A program made the translations under genes and the position numbers. A stretch of DNA of 64,000 nt from Begonia masoniana (Eukaryota > Streptophyta > Magnoliopsida > Cucurbitales > Begoniaceae). This document shows positions 1 to 11,550 of the stretch, in pieces; the first letter of the stretch is position 1; each line of letters opens with the position of its first letter. Location: contig CM039505.1 of NCBI GenBank assembly GCA_022432975.1, forward strand, positions 49,311,897-49,375,896. Direction: 5' to 3'. A model generated the notes under the pieces. The model was not told where the DNA came from and searched no databases. It saw only the letters and a program-made list of their open reading frames with translations.

Positions 1-1262
1 ACGAGAGATATTTCGTTTTATTCTCCATTGATCTAAATGTTTTAATTTATGTCTCTAAAGCATGTTTAGATTGCACAAAGTGTTCTAGTAGGCCCAATGC
101 CTCTGTTTCTAAAATTGTATCTTTCCATCAACGTATCGTTTTAAATTGGAGAGCAGAGTCTTGCTTCATTTATTAGAGAAACTCTTTCATGGCTATATCA
201 ACTGTTTATTTATTGTTGTCCATTTTGCAATAATTACGACGATACTGGTGATCAAATCGCGATTCAATACAAGTTTATTAGAAGTATATGATTACATTCT
301 TTCGTCTCTTCAATCACGTGGTGATGATGTTTCATCTAAACGTTCCGATTCTTCTAATTAAAAGAATGTGGGAAGGCAGAAGTTAGTCTTATTTGACTCG
401 AATATAATGTTTTACTCTTCGAACACCAGACGCCAACCAATGATATTCAAGATTTTATTAATTTTTAAGATCAATTTAGTTGTCCTCGCTAATTAGAAGA
501 AAATTGTTATTAACTAAATATTCTATCTCTTATGCATTCTCCATTTTAACTCAAGATTGGCCTTGTACACGCTCGCCTCAGCACATTATCTTGAGCATGA
601 TTAAGCTTCTTTAAGTTGGTGTAAACTTGAATGATCAACAAAAGCTCGACAAGTGTTAGAAAATTACACAACTTTGTTAAAGTTCAAAACTGAAATGAAA
701 ATCCCCAACATCATGGTTTAAATTATACATACAATGATGTATGATCTGGCTTCAACCGTAATGGGTCGTCATGGGTCGTCGTATGATCCGCGAGGAATGA
801 AATAAATAACTTTCGATTAGGACGTCACGTTTGTCCACCGTGTGTTATTATTAACACGGTATTTCTCTCCTTCAAACCATCTACTAGTTAAAGAAATTCA
901 TTGGCTGCTTAACCCAACCAAATTACAAGTAGTTTTTTTCAGAACACAGATAGGAACACAACTCCGATCATCTTTCAACAATAGAGAAGAGCACACATGA
1001 TTTTCATTGTCCCCAATTATACTGCCTTCAAAGCAAAACCCAAAATCTGGGCTTCTTTCGTTTGACGAGAAGCTTCTCGTATAATCATCGATTCCGGTTT
1101 ACAATACATAATCCCAAATGCAAACGTTTCTTGAGCTCATAATAGTTTCGAATTTATAAATATTTCTTTAAAAAAAATAAATGAAAGATTATACTTTTAC
1201 ATCACCATACCTGTTTCTTCAGATCAATTGCAGATGATCGTTAGAAGTTCTTTATAGAGCTT
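1..1262. other. intergenic, nothing recognised
   Basis: AT-rich sequence downstream of the OZ/VAR3-like gene, which is on the minus strand. Short open frames here (for example 146-361 on the plus strand) match no family I know and have no clear splice or start context. Part of the right end is probably 3' untranslated sequence of the neighbouring gene. Confidence 0.5.
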
Positions 1263-1605
1263 CTAGCTTCCTTCGTTTTCCCTTTTCAACGGATCGGAGC
1301 TCACAACAGGAAGGTTCCTCCGGTACTGGGGGGAAGTCAGCCTTCTCTCTAGCGGAGTTTTTCTCTTGCTCACAACAAATCTATTCACCCCTTTACGCAT
1401 TGGCATTATCGAGGGGAAATCCTCGTCTGGAATCTGACTCAGCTCGGAGATGTCTTTAATCTGAGCAACTCGACGGAACCACCTCTCCGCTTTTGCTTCC
1501 TCCGACATGTCAAGTGGGTCAGGTTCCTTCACGGCTGATCCCTCCAAGCTTTTGCCACTCCATTGCTCTCTAATTTCAGGAACCCCAGGTGGTGGCGATT
1601 TGCTG
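1263..1605 (-). CDS. orphan C-terminal exon of the OZ/VAR3-like gene
   Basis: This open frame encodes a third copy of the repeat found twice in the upstream gene: RWF, then DEDFPSIMPMRKGVNRFVVS, then a basic tail ending at a stop at 1263. It is preceded in frame by a Ser/Pro-rich linker (SSKSPPPGVPEIREQW). A usable acceptor, TTTTTCCAG at 1611-1606, precedes it. A donor at 1698 (AG|GTCAAA) would join in phase to the upstream reading frame, but that frame has already met a TAA at 1730-1728. Either the exon is lost to a nonsense change, or it is joined by splicing I cannot resolve, or the sequence has an error. The repeat itself is clearly conserved coding sequence. Confidence 0.6.
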
Positions 1606-1727
1606 CTGGAAAAACTCGATCTCTGGCATTTCTTCGGGTTGAATTTTATTTTTCGAAATCATCCTCTCTCCTAGACTGAGGATTAAGCAAAGTTTGACCT
1701 ACCTCGTTCTGACTCCAGTTCTTCTGA

Positions 1728-4700
1728 TTATCGATCAGGTTGAACATTCTCTCCAGCATTTATTGCCTGATCTTGGGTCTTCTCTGGTTCATCAGAAGTT
1801 GAAATTTCTTGAGAAGGTTTATCCTTCTTTGCAAAGTAGTCAGGTGGGAAGGGGACAAATGGAACGAAGTTACTGGTATTTCCAGCTTGCTCCATGGCTG
1901 CTCTTCTCTTGTATGCCGGAGAAGTTAAAGAGCGATCTTTCTTTTTGCTAACCACGAATCTGTTCTCTCCCTTCAGCATCGGCATGATCTCTGGGAAGTC
2001 ATTGTCTGAGATTGCATTAGCAAGATCTGTTTCATTATGCAACTCTGCAACTCTTTTAAACCATCTCTCTGACTTTTCATCTTCTTCTGTTGCTTTGTTG
2101 ATGGTCTCGCCCTCGCTTCGTGAATTCTCCTGAGGCCAAAAACTTTCAGTTTCAGTAGATTTGTCAGCTTGAGGATGGTCCCTTGCAGACAGCTCAATCT
2201 CTGCAGTTGAGCTATTTGGTTTCTTCGCAAACATATCAGGAGGTAGTGGCACAAACGGAACATAGTTGGAATTGGTTCCTTTTGACTGTTCCTGTGAGGC
2301 TGAATTTGAGCTGTGCCTTCCGATATTTGGTAAAGATCGCGACTTACCAAGAATTTCATCCAATTTTACACTTATTGTTGTGTCGAGTGAATTACTTGCG
2401 CCGTCAGGTTGATCATTGTTATTCTCCGAAAAGCCATTGTTACCCATGTTTTGTCGAAACTCAGGGTTAGCTGACGTCTTCTCTAGTGGCGTCTTCTTCG
2501 TGCTTACTACGAATCTGTTAACTCCTTTCCTTAAAGGCATTATTTCAGGAAAATCCTCATCTGCCATTGCTTTATTCATGTCAGAAGAACTATCCATCTG
2601 AGAAATTTTGCTAAACCACCTTTGGGCCTTCTCTTCATTAGCAGCTAATCTCTCATCTACATTAGCATTATTTCCTCCATATCCAATTCCAGAAATGGGA
2701 TTTTTGCGATCAACTGAAATTTCCCCTGGCCTTTTGCAGTCACATCTTAGGCATACCATGTTCCTTCCGTAGTTATAAAAATCACATCTGGCAAAATTAA
2801 TACGAACAAAATTTTGAAAAAGTTATGTTAATGTGACAAAAAAGAGCTTATTACTAAGTTAAAATAGAGTAGAGAAATAATTCTCACTGAGGACATTCCC
2901 ACTCCCCACCAGTCAACTGCCTCTTTGGCCTTGCCTCCTCGCATTCAAGGCACTTGACATTTCTAGCAAAGTTCATAAAACTACACCTGCTCACCAAAAT
3001 TTTAAAAAACAGAGATTAAACAAAAGGAATTGATTGAAAATGCTCGTGGAATTTAAAAGTAAAGGGGAACACCACTCAGAAACTTGGTTTCCATACAAGA
3101 AATAAACAACATATTAAAAAAAAAAACACAAGTACATAAGAAAGCTTACCTAGTGCAAATCCAATCACCTCTTTTCATTTCCACTTTTTGCCCAAGAGGA
3201 TTTGCAGTTTGTCCATATCTGTAAGGGAATTGATTCACTGACCCTGTTAAATTTGAATCGGGAGCACTAAAACCAAGCTTTGAAAGTTCACACAATAGCT
3301 TCCGGGCAGATGATTCAACAATATCCCCCTTGTACAGGTTGTTCTCAGAAGATTTATTTGTACCGGCAACATAACTCAATATATATCTCATTAGATCAAT
3401 TGTCTGCGCTTTGTCAGCATCTAAATCCTACAGATGGAAGAGGCAGCGTAATAAGATTACTATCATATCAGTTGCACAAATTGAACCACCTAGAGGTAAT
3501 AACTACAAAGTGAGGTAAACTAAGAAGAAAATATGAATAAATTACTATACGTTTATTACTTTTAAAACATAATTACTGACAAAAAGAATGCATTAGAAAA
3601 ATGTAATTATGATTGGTCAATGTTGTTTTTAAAACAGAATTGATTATGTAATGAAAAAGAAAATGACACAAAAACCCCAACTGAACACACAGCGACTTAA
3701 AATGCCTATGATCCACTCTCACCGGCTCACACACGCATTTAGACAGTTGTGAGAAATAGAATATCTCACGGTCTCCTCATACCATGATTTCCTATTTGCA
3801 CTAAAAAAATGTGACTATCCTGTTTTTCATCTTGAAAAAAGGTCTTGCTCCTACAAACAAAGGAAGGATAGGCGTATTCAGGCATTCCTACCATTTTATT
3901 GTTTTATGCATACAAAGTACGGATAAGATTTTATACTGAGATACACAAACATCTCTTTTGTTTTTACACCTCCATGGTCAAGTGTTTCGTACGAAAAAAA
4001 AAGCGGTAAACTTCCCAATAGATTCCCAGTTCAATGTAAGTGTTTTCCATCAGAAAATGTTTCATTTAGTCATATGTGAAAGAAAAATTATATTTCAAGC
4101 ATAATTTTTTTTCTGTTCTGCGAATTGGAGTAGCAGTCCTAAATAAAATTGAGCTACTATAATATCACCGTAAACAGACTTGAACACAGCTAATTTTCAA
4201 AAAGCACCAAACTTGAACGCAGCAAAGTTTGAGAAAGCTCAGCTGAGTTTTTTTTTTTTTTTTTTTTTTTTTGTTGACATGTAAAAAATAAGCATCATTA
4301 GGAAATGGATATTGAGGTCTGAAATAAATTTCACACATTTCCTTTCAATTATTTTTTTCTAGTTACATTCTTACTTTTCATTGACTCATCTCTTGCTTAT
4401 AATTGACTTTCTAACAGAGTCTACCTCCTTCATTCTAGTCTTATTTAAGGCTTCAGAATCTGTCTTCTCTAATCAAATACTAAATCCTTGAGCTAGGTAG
4501 CATGAAATTTTCTACACATTATGGTAGCGAGCAGGTAGTTGTATCCAACTTGTCTCTGATATATGTAAACTAGTGACCAAAAAGTTTACAAGTTCGAACT
4601 GGCAATACAAATTTCATTTCTTATTCATCTTTTCATGACTAGCATCTTAGCATCTGATTCTCACATAACATGAAGCATTGTAGCAAAAAAAAGCCTTTAG

Positions 4701-5715
4701 TAAATTTGCATGCTACAATACTTTTCAATCATAAAAGCTGAAAAATAGTTCACATGGCTCTCCTTTCAAACTTATGAAAAATCATGTATCTGCTCTTAGA
4801 ATTGATTCCAAATGACCCTACGGAAAGTTATCAAGCACATATTGTCTAAAGAAAAGAAAAAGGACAATAAAAAGAAATATCAGAAGTTGGAGTCACAATA
4901 ATCAACTATACTTCACATGGAAAATTTTAACAGTACAAAGTATTCATGATACCAGTCTACGCGAAAATAAAAACTACGTTGGTACTTTAAACACTCACAG
5001 TTCCCCCGCTGTTTATGAACAATTGCATCTTCCTCACTGAGCTATCAGCATTTTTGAACAGAAATGGATTCCCGCTTTCAACCAAGACCTCAATATCTCT
5101 CTTACGAAGCAACCTGTATCCAACAAACAAATTTGTAACCAACACACAGTCCCGTTAACAAAGCCACCTCTGGTTAAAAAAAGAGCCGAAAACAGAAACA
5201 AAGATTACAAAAACAAACCTCAGTAAATTTGGCCGCTCCCGAGCAAACGCCAAGCACGCATATGAGGAACGCACGAACTCGTATTGCAATTCGCTCGCCG
5301 GTAACTCATCCTCAACGTAGCCATTTGATGCTCGATGAAAGTAACCAGAGGCGGAAAGATTCTCAACGAAGGTCGACCATTCAGGCCACAGATGCGGAGA
5401 CGAAGAAGGAGAGTGATTGTCGAAGGCAGGGCCTTCAATACCAAGGTCATCGCCCAGAGAGGAGGTCTGACTGTGAAACTGTTGGGAGGCACCGATTGGG
5501 GAAAGTGAAGAGGAGGAAGTAGAGATGCAGAGGCAGTAATGGCGATTGAAATTAGAAGAGGAAGAGAGAGAAATAGAGGTTAACTGCTGAGGAGGGAGTT
5601 TGCGGAGGTTTTGGCCGCGACGGCGAGTAATCTGAAGAAGTGATTGAGAGCGATGGTGAAGGCGAAGGGGAAAAGGTGCACAGAGTTGGAAAAAGAACCT
5701 TGAAGCTCCGACCAT
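1728..5715 (-). CDS. OZ/VAR3-type organellar RanBP2 zinc-finger protein
   Basis: Five exons on the minus strand: 5715-5219, 5113-4999, 3427-3150, 2986-2888 and 2787-1728. They join in phase at GT-AG sites to give 682 aa. The ATG at 5715 opens a basic, Ser-rich N-terminus typical of an organelle transit peptide. Two RanBP2 zinc fingers follow: C295-X2-C298-X10-C309-X2-C312 and C328-X2-C331-X10-C342-X2-C345. After them come two copies of a family repeat (RWF...DFPEIMP...NRFVVS) at about residues 383-432 and 568-614, each followed by a VPFVP-PPD-FAKK box (about 503-519 and 636-651). In Arabidopsis this family (OZ1/VAR3 and relatives) acts in organelle RNA editing or splicing and in chloroplast development. 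I cannot say which family member this is, or whether it goes to plastid or mitochondrion. The stop at 1728 precedes a third repeat, so the protein may be truncated. Intron 2 (3428-4998) is long and holds a poly-T tract near 4250-4272. Confidence 0.88.
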
Positions 5716-6987
5716 TTTAATGGCGGATGTAGAACCACCAGTTGAACCCTACCGCCTCCGCTCGATGCTATGGATTCAGGATTGCAGTGCTGGGAGATTC
5801 AACGAGTTTTATAATTGCTTAATCCGAATTAATTGAAATCACTAATAAAATTTTAAATAATTTAATCTTTGATAAAATATAATTTAGACTCTACCATTTG
5901 AATTCATTGATAAATTAAACCTACTTCATTTCAACTGTCATCAATTTGGATACTTACGAAAATATATCTGTTAATTTCAGCACGTATAGATAACGTTTTC
6001 TGCGTCAATTTCAAATTTTATGTATCTTTTCTCAGGTGATTCAAGCTCGGTTAAAAGATTGATAGAGTTTAAAATCATTAAAAATGTTAAAATCGAATAA
6101 CATATAAGTAAACACGACATGGTCCAAATTGTTTACAATTAAAAAGTGGATGTTCTGTTTGTCAGAAAATAATTTAAGGTTTAATACGTAAATGGTATCA
6201 AACGGTACAATGTATGAATTTCACTATATATTAGCAAATCGACTCATATCATAGTAAAAGTTTTAAATTTGTCACAGGTTAAGTACGAGACATTTTAATT
6301 GTTGGGTATGGTATACTCTCTCACATGGTATGAACATTTTTTTATTTTAATAATTTGGTCTTTCACCTTATACATATGAGCAAATCGATTCCAAACCCTA
6401 AGTTTATGAGTTATATCGTTCTTTACTCTAAAAATAACAGATGTAATAATAATTTTCTTTTCGAAAAACTACCGCACATTTGCAAAATTTGTTGCACTTT
6501 TCTTAAGTTGCTAATACTAAAATCATAACCTTAATTTCAAAATCATTTGATTTCACTGAATTAACTTTATAAAACAATGGCTTGGCTTATGAGTTTAAAT
6601 CATATCATCTTATGTATTTTAAGTCTTGATAATATAATCTATGTTGCTTTACATAATTGAAGACAAGACATTCTAAGGATATCAAAAACAATTGTGTGAT
6701 ACCTAGGTAACACAATAATTAATTAATTATATCACACCACGCACAACATTTTGAGTAGAATGGATGTTTATAACCCAATACACTTTAGAGCATTCTATGA
6801 AAAAGGAAAAAAAGAAGACAAAAAAAAATTCTCAAAATAAAAACAATCTTGTTTTTCCAACCATGTCAAAAAACCAAATCAAATTGGCTTGAGCCCTTCT
6901 ATTTGATTTTGCTAGATTGATTTATTATGGTTCTTAACACATCTAAATAAGACTAGTCATGGAGTACAACACCAAAAATTTCTATAT
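5716..6987. other. intergenic, presumed promoter side of the OZ/VAR3-like gene
   Basis: AT-rich sequence upstream of the OZ/VAR3-like ATG. It should hold that gene's promoter and 5' leader, but I recognise no specific site. The part at 5860-5990 resembles degenerate MITE sequence, without clear ends. Confidence 0.4.
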
Positions 6988-7100
6988 CTACACATGTTGT
7001 GAAAAATATTTCGCAAGTGTACGAGTTGCAATAAGTAATAAAGTGATAAATAGAGTGTCGAACCCACGAGGACTTTTTAATTGATGATCAACAAAATAAA

Positions 7101-7599
7101 TAAAATAAAATAAAATAAAATAAAATAAAATAAAATAAAATAAAATAAAATAAAATAAAATAAAATAAAATAAAATAAAATAAAATAAAATAAAATAAAA
7201 TAAAATAAAATAAAATAAAATAAAATAAAATAAAATAAAATAAAATAAAATAAAATAAAATAAAATAAAATAAAATAAAATAAAATAAAATAAAATAAAA
7301 TAAAATAAAATAAAATAAAATAAAATAAAATAAAATAAAATAAAATAAAATAAAATAAAATAAAATAAAATAAAATAAAATAAAATAAAATAAAATAAAA
7401 TAAAATAAAATAAAATAAAATAAAATAAAATAAAATAAAATAAAATAAAATAAAATAAAATAAAATAAAATAAAATAAAATAAAATAAAATAAAATAAAA
7501 TAAAATAAAATAAAATAAAATAAAATAAAATAAAATAAAATAAAATAAAATAAAATAAAATAAAATAAAATAAAATAAAATAAAATAAAATAAAATAAA
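7101..7599. repeat. (TAAAA)n pentanucleotide microsatellite, about 100 units
   Basis: Direct reading shows about 500 bp of TAAAA with no visible interruption. A few imperfect units flank it (AAATAAATAAAA on the left, TAAATAACG on the right). Confidence 0.98.
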
Positions 7600-8491
7600 T
7601 AACGATATTTTAGTGATTTGGACCTTCAAATAAAATAAGAGTAACTAATTAAATAACAGAAAATTAAATGAGTTTTAAAATATAATGAAAAAGTTCTAGG
7701 GTTTTTGATTTCACTTAAATTAATCATATTTAGTATTCCTAATCCAAATCATTAATTTTTATTTCTATGTCTTGATAGCAATTTCACAAAATTATTTATC
7801 AATCTCTCTCAGGCAATGATAAACTTATTTAACTAATAAATTATTACCTCTCGGTTTCTAATCCTGAAAATTAATTGAATACATTAAAAACAAAAAATTA
7901 TATACCCACCTAAAAGCATTAGCTATCTTAGCTAACATCATTTTCATGGTAAATTATTCAGTGCACAATTATTTATTACCTCTCGGTCTCAAAACAATCT
8001 AACAAACATGCTTTTGGTGATCAAACAATCGCAAGCATTAAGAATAGAATAAATTACTCAACACAATCATGAAACAGAAAATCAATAACTTGAATTAAAG
8101 AAAAAACTAAATATTCATAGTCAATAAAAATTAGTTCATACTAAAATAAAAAAATAAAATAAAATGTTCATAGTTCAGAAGAAAATTAGTTCATACTAGA
8201 ATAAAAAAAACAATAAAAATAATTAAGCTGTTCATAGTTCAGAAGAGAAAGAGAAAGAAAAACTATGTTGAAATCCAGTTCCCGAAGCTCTCGATCCGTT
8301 CCGGTCTCTGTCTCCCTAGGGCTGCTTCTCCTTTCTTTGCCTCCTCTTCCTTGATAGTCTCTCTCTTCCCGTCTGAATCTGCTTCTGTTTTTTGAATGGC
8401 TCTTCTAATAATTATTTAACTTAATTCTTAATTAATCTGAAGCCCACAATCATCTTCAATGGCTGAGATCAAAAACAGATTACTCGATTAA

Positions 8492-8752
8492 TTTACATAG
8501 CCGATCGATCGTCTAAAATGGCCAATCGATCGGCTATACCTCTACTTCTTTATCAGTAAAATCTTCAACAATCGATTGCCTAAGATTGCCTATCGATCGA
8601 CTATGCTTTTTGCTTTGCGTAAAACACTGCTTCAGTCGATCGATCGCTAATATAGCCAATTGATCGGCTACTCCTTTGCTGGTCATTAAATTCTTCATCA
8701 ACCGATAGATCGCCATAATGGCCGATCGATCGACGATACCTCTGTTCACCAC
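8492..8752. repeat. four diverged ~65-bp units built on GATCGATCG palindromes
   Basis: Four similar units begin near 8500, 8571, 8635 and 8700. Each has two near-palindromic GATCGATCG cores separated by AATGGCC-like sequence and followed by a C/T-rich tail. The unit is degenerate, so this is an old tandem duplication. Confidence 0.7.
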
Positions 8753-8937
8753 GATATTTTTATTTCTTTATTTTTCTTCATTATGCATTGGATTTATTCT
8801 TTCTTGAAGCTTAATCTGTTAGATTTAATCTTATCTGCACACTTACACCAAAACGTTAAATTCATTCAAATACTTGAGAAAAACTTATTAAATCAAGATT
8901 AAAGAGTCCGAATAAGTATGTAAAATACACACTTTGA

Positions 8938-9356
8938 CAAGAAGTTAGCAATCAATAGGAGTTTGTACTATACGTATAAGTAATATAAAAGAGGGTAAAG
9001 TACACGTTGGACCCTCAATTTGAGGTGATCATTTCAATTTAAATCTTAAATATTTTTTTAAATAAAATGGAACTGAAACTCTCTAAAAAAAACCCGTTAA
9101 ATGAAGATGTGATTAACACATTAGCACTAAAAATTATATTTTATTCCACCTCTTATTATCTCTCTCTCTGTTTGTAATTAATAGTAACTTGTAATATAGT
9201 TCGATGTAATTTAAAATATAAACACGTACACACAAAATTTAAAGTTTAAGTTTCATGAAACACTATCTAGATTGGAATGGAAACTAAGCTACATCTATTA
9301 AAGTAAGGAAAAAAAAATGATTTAGACTGGAATACAATCAACAGCATATGAAAAGT
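8938..9356. other. intergenic, no recognised gene
   Basis: AT-rich. The stretch at 8995-9120 resembles a degenerate MITE arm, with no matching partner found. Confidence 0.35.
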
Positions 9357-9560
9357 TAGGGGTGGGCAAATCTTCCCAAACCCACAGATAGCCCGACCCA
9401 CGTGGTTCGATCCGGCTTGAGGTGCTTTTGCGAATGTTAGAAACTGACCACAATTCAAGGACTCCCAAAAAAAAGAGTCATGGTTCAGTTCATGATTTTG
9501 GAGGTAAAAAACCGACCATACTAACCAAATCGTGGGTCAATCTGGTTAAATTTGATTCAA
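9357..9560 (+). mobile_element. candidate hAT element end
   Basis: The sequence starts TAGGGGTGGGCAAA and continues with CCGACCC-rich subterminal sequence, as hAT termini in plants do. It resembles the termini at 54928 and 57102. No matching right terminus was found nearby, so this is a fragment or a chance likeness. Confidence 0.35.
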
Positions 9561-10073
9561 TTCTGTTAATATTTATGTGTCGGCACATGTTTTTGGCAAA
9601 TATCTTTCTTATTGTGATTCTCAGGATTCATATCATGAGATCCTTACGATATAAGTAACTATATTAAACAAAGATTATATTCTTAGAGTGTTTGGATTCG
9701 GTCTAATTGTTTATGAGATTCATTTCTAAAATATTATGTGCAATGTCACACGTGCAAAACAGGAAAGTTATGTTTCATTTATTCATGTAAATATGTTTTA
9801 AATATGGTATTTGAATTACTCATCTGAGATGAAAAATTGCAAATCATATATTCCATTAGAAGGGTGCGGAACAAATATTGTCTCTCGGAATTTTTCTTGT
9901 GTATGCCGCAGTTCTTCACTTAGTCATTCGATCGTTGATTGAATGTATTCACACTCTATTTGTGAACTGATCTGATTATCTTCATAGTGTGTTGGTTTGA
10001 TGCATCCTTAGACAACGCTGAGTGTCATCGACGGTGTCCCAGGTACGATTCTGTTTCTTTCATTGAAACTCAG

Positions 10074-10768
10074 TCTCGGGAGGAGATTGCTTGGAACTCG
10101 TTAAGAGTTCTGATTTTGCCATACACGGTGTGATGACCCGAATGGTCACGTATGAGGAGGAACCACCCAGTGCTCCGCGAATCTCGAGTGGGATTTGGGC
10201 CGGAGGGTGACGTGCTGGGTTAAAACTCCGCGGATCCCGGGTTGGACTTGGGCCGGATGGTTCGGTCGTAGAAAGGGGGGTCATCACAATCCCACATCGC
10301 TTGGGGAAGTATGTGGAAATGAAACATATGTAAATACACCATCCCAAGATAGTCAAACAAAGCCGTTAGGGGAGGAGATTGCTTGGAACTCGTTAAGAGT
10401 TCTGATTTTGCCATACACGGTGTGATGACCCGAATGGTCACGTATGAGGAGGAACCATCCAGTGCTTTGCGAATCTCGAGTGGGACTTGGGCCGGATGGT
10501 TCGGTCGTAGAAAGGGAGGTCATCACAATCTCATATCGCTTGGGGAAGTATGTGGAAATGAAACATATGTAAATAGACCCTCTCAAGATAGTAAGACGTG
10601 TTTTGGAGGACAATTGGCAATGGATCCCATAAGAACTCCGAAGTTAAAAGTGCTTCAGTGAGAGTAGTACCAGGTTGGGTGACCGACTGGGAAGTCCTCG
10701 CCAAACAAAGCCGTTAGGGGAGGAGATTGCTTGGAACTCGTTAAGAGTTCTGATTTTGCCATACACGG
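10074..10768 (+). repeat. host flank plus LTR repeated in tandem
   Basis: A ~50-bp piece of host LTR sequence (GGAGGAGATTGCTTGG through CCATACACGG) occurs three times, at about 10074, 10372 and 10720, each time directly before a Cassandra LTR start. The junctions fall where the Cassandra text GGGGAGGATATTGGG meets the host text GGGAGGAGATTG, which share GGGAGGA. This points to unequal recombination or slippage at a microhomology. Confidence 0.85.
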
Positions 10769-11550
10769 TGTGATGACCCGAATGGTCACGTATGAGGAGG
10801 AACCATCCAGTGCTTTGCGAATCTCGAGTGGGACTTGGGCCGGATGGTTCGGTACCATCCCAAGATAGTAAGACGGTTTAGAGCACAATTGGCAATGGAT
10901 CCCATAAGAACTCCGAAGTTAAAAGTGCTTCGGTGAGAGTAGTACCAGGTTGGGTGACCGACTGGGAAGTCATCGCCAAACAAAGCCGTTAGGGGAGGAT
11001 ATTGGGCTACGACCCAATCCTTATAGCGGACAATATCTTACTGGGAAAAGGGGTCGTTACAAATGGTATCAGAGCCTGTACCCAATCGGAAATGTGGCCA
11101 ACAGGGACGTTGGGCCCCCGAGGGGGGTGATTGTGATGGCCCGAATGGTCACGTATGAGGAGGAACCATCCAGTGCTTTGCGAATCTCGAGTGGGACTTA
11201 GGCCGAAGGGTGACATGCTGGGTTAAAACTCCGGGGATCCCTGGTTGGACTTGGGCCAGAGGGTTCGGTCGTAGAAAGGGGGGTCGTCACAATCCCACAT
11301 CACTTGGGGAAGTATGTGGAAATGAAATATATGTAAAGAGACCCTCCCAAGATAGTAAGACGCATTTTGGAGCACAATTGACAACCGATCCCATAAGAAC
11401 TCCGAAGTTAAAAGTGCTTCGGTGAGAGTAGTACCAGGTTGGGTGACCGACTGGGAAGTCCTCGCCAAACAAAGCCGTGAGGGGAAGATATTGGGCTGCG
11501 ACTCAATCCCTAGAGCGGACAATATCTTACTGAGAAAATGGGTCGTTACA
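10129..11550 (+). mobile_element. Cassandra TRIM retrotransposon with tandem 5' LTR duplication
   Basis: The LTRs start TGTGATG and end CGTTACA, and each normally carries a 5S rRNA-derived segment, the defining feature of Cassandra. The layout is: partial LTR at 10129, partial LTR at 10421, LTR from 10769 to 11061, primer-binding site TGGTATCAGAGC at 11064-11075, purine tract before 11132, and 3' LTR at 11132-11550 (419 bp). The element is flanked by CACGG at 10124-10128 and 11551-11555, an exact 5-bp TSD. It is non-coding and relies on other elements for movement. The extra LTR copies carry host flank between them. Confidence 0.92.
11383..11463 (+). promoter_or_regulatory. 5S rRNA-derived Pol III internal promoter in the Cassandra LTR
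   Basis: The segment from GATCCCATAAGAACTCCG to TGGGAAGTCCTCG follows the 3' two-thirds of plant 5S rRNA, including a box A-like AAGTTAAAAGTGCTTCGG and a box C-like AGTAGTACCAGG-TTGGGTGACC. Similar copies lie at about 10622-10700, 10900-10970, 26350-26420 and 26830-26910, and in reverse in the copy at 62643-63533. It is not a functional 5S gene; the 5' third is missing. Confidence 0.85.

Larger units (their letters stand above)
6994..8937. mobile_element. candidate non-coding LTR-like repeat
   Basis: Both ends look like those of a common non-coding plant repeat. The left holds CGCAAGTGTACGAG and a GAACCCACGAGGACT box; the right holds TGTAAAATACACACTTT. Between them are two CCTCTCGGT boxes but no long coding frame apart from low-complexity translation of the TAAAA array. 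I could not find a target-site duplication, so the boundaries and the LTR interpretation are tentative. The element would read on the minus strand (TGTCAAAG... to ...CACAACA). Confidence 0.4.

Noticed and set aside
1694..2601. Plus-strand frames opposite the OZ/VAR3-like exons
   Set aside because: They are shadows of the minus-strand coding exon; the zinc fingers and repeats are on the minus strand.
6988..7629. 213-codon minus-strand frame rich in Phe, Ile, Leu and Tyr
   Set aside because: It is the translation of the TAAAA microsatellite and has no start context or domain.
6994..8937. Calling the stretch a definite solo LTR
   Set aside because: No target-site duplication could be matched at the likely ends, so it is kept only as a candidate.
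10622..11463. Possible 5S rRNA genes
   Set aside because: Only the 3' two-thirds resembles 5S, with many changes, and it sits inside Cassandra LTRs.
10060..11522. Several open frames of 60-99 codons on both strands
   Set aside because: They repeat with the Cassandra LTR copies and follow no protein family.
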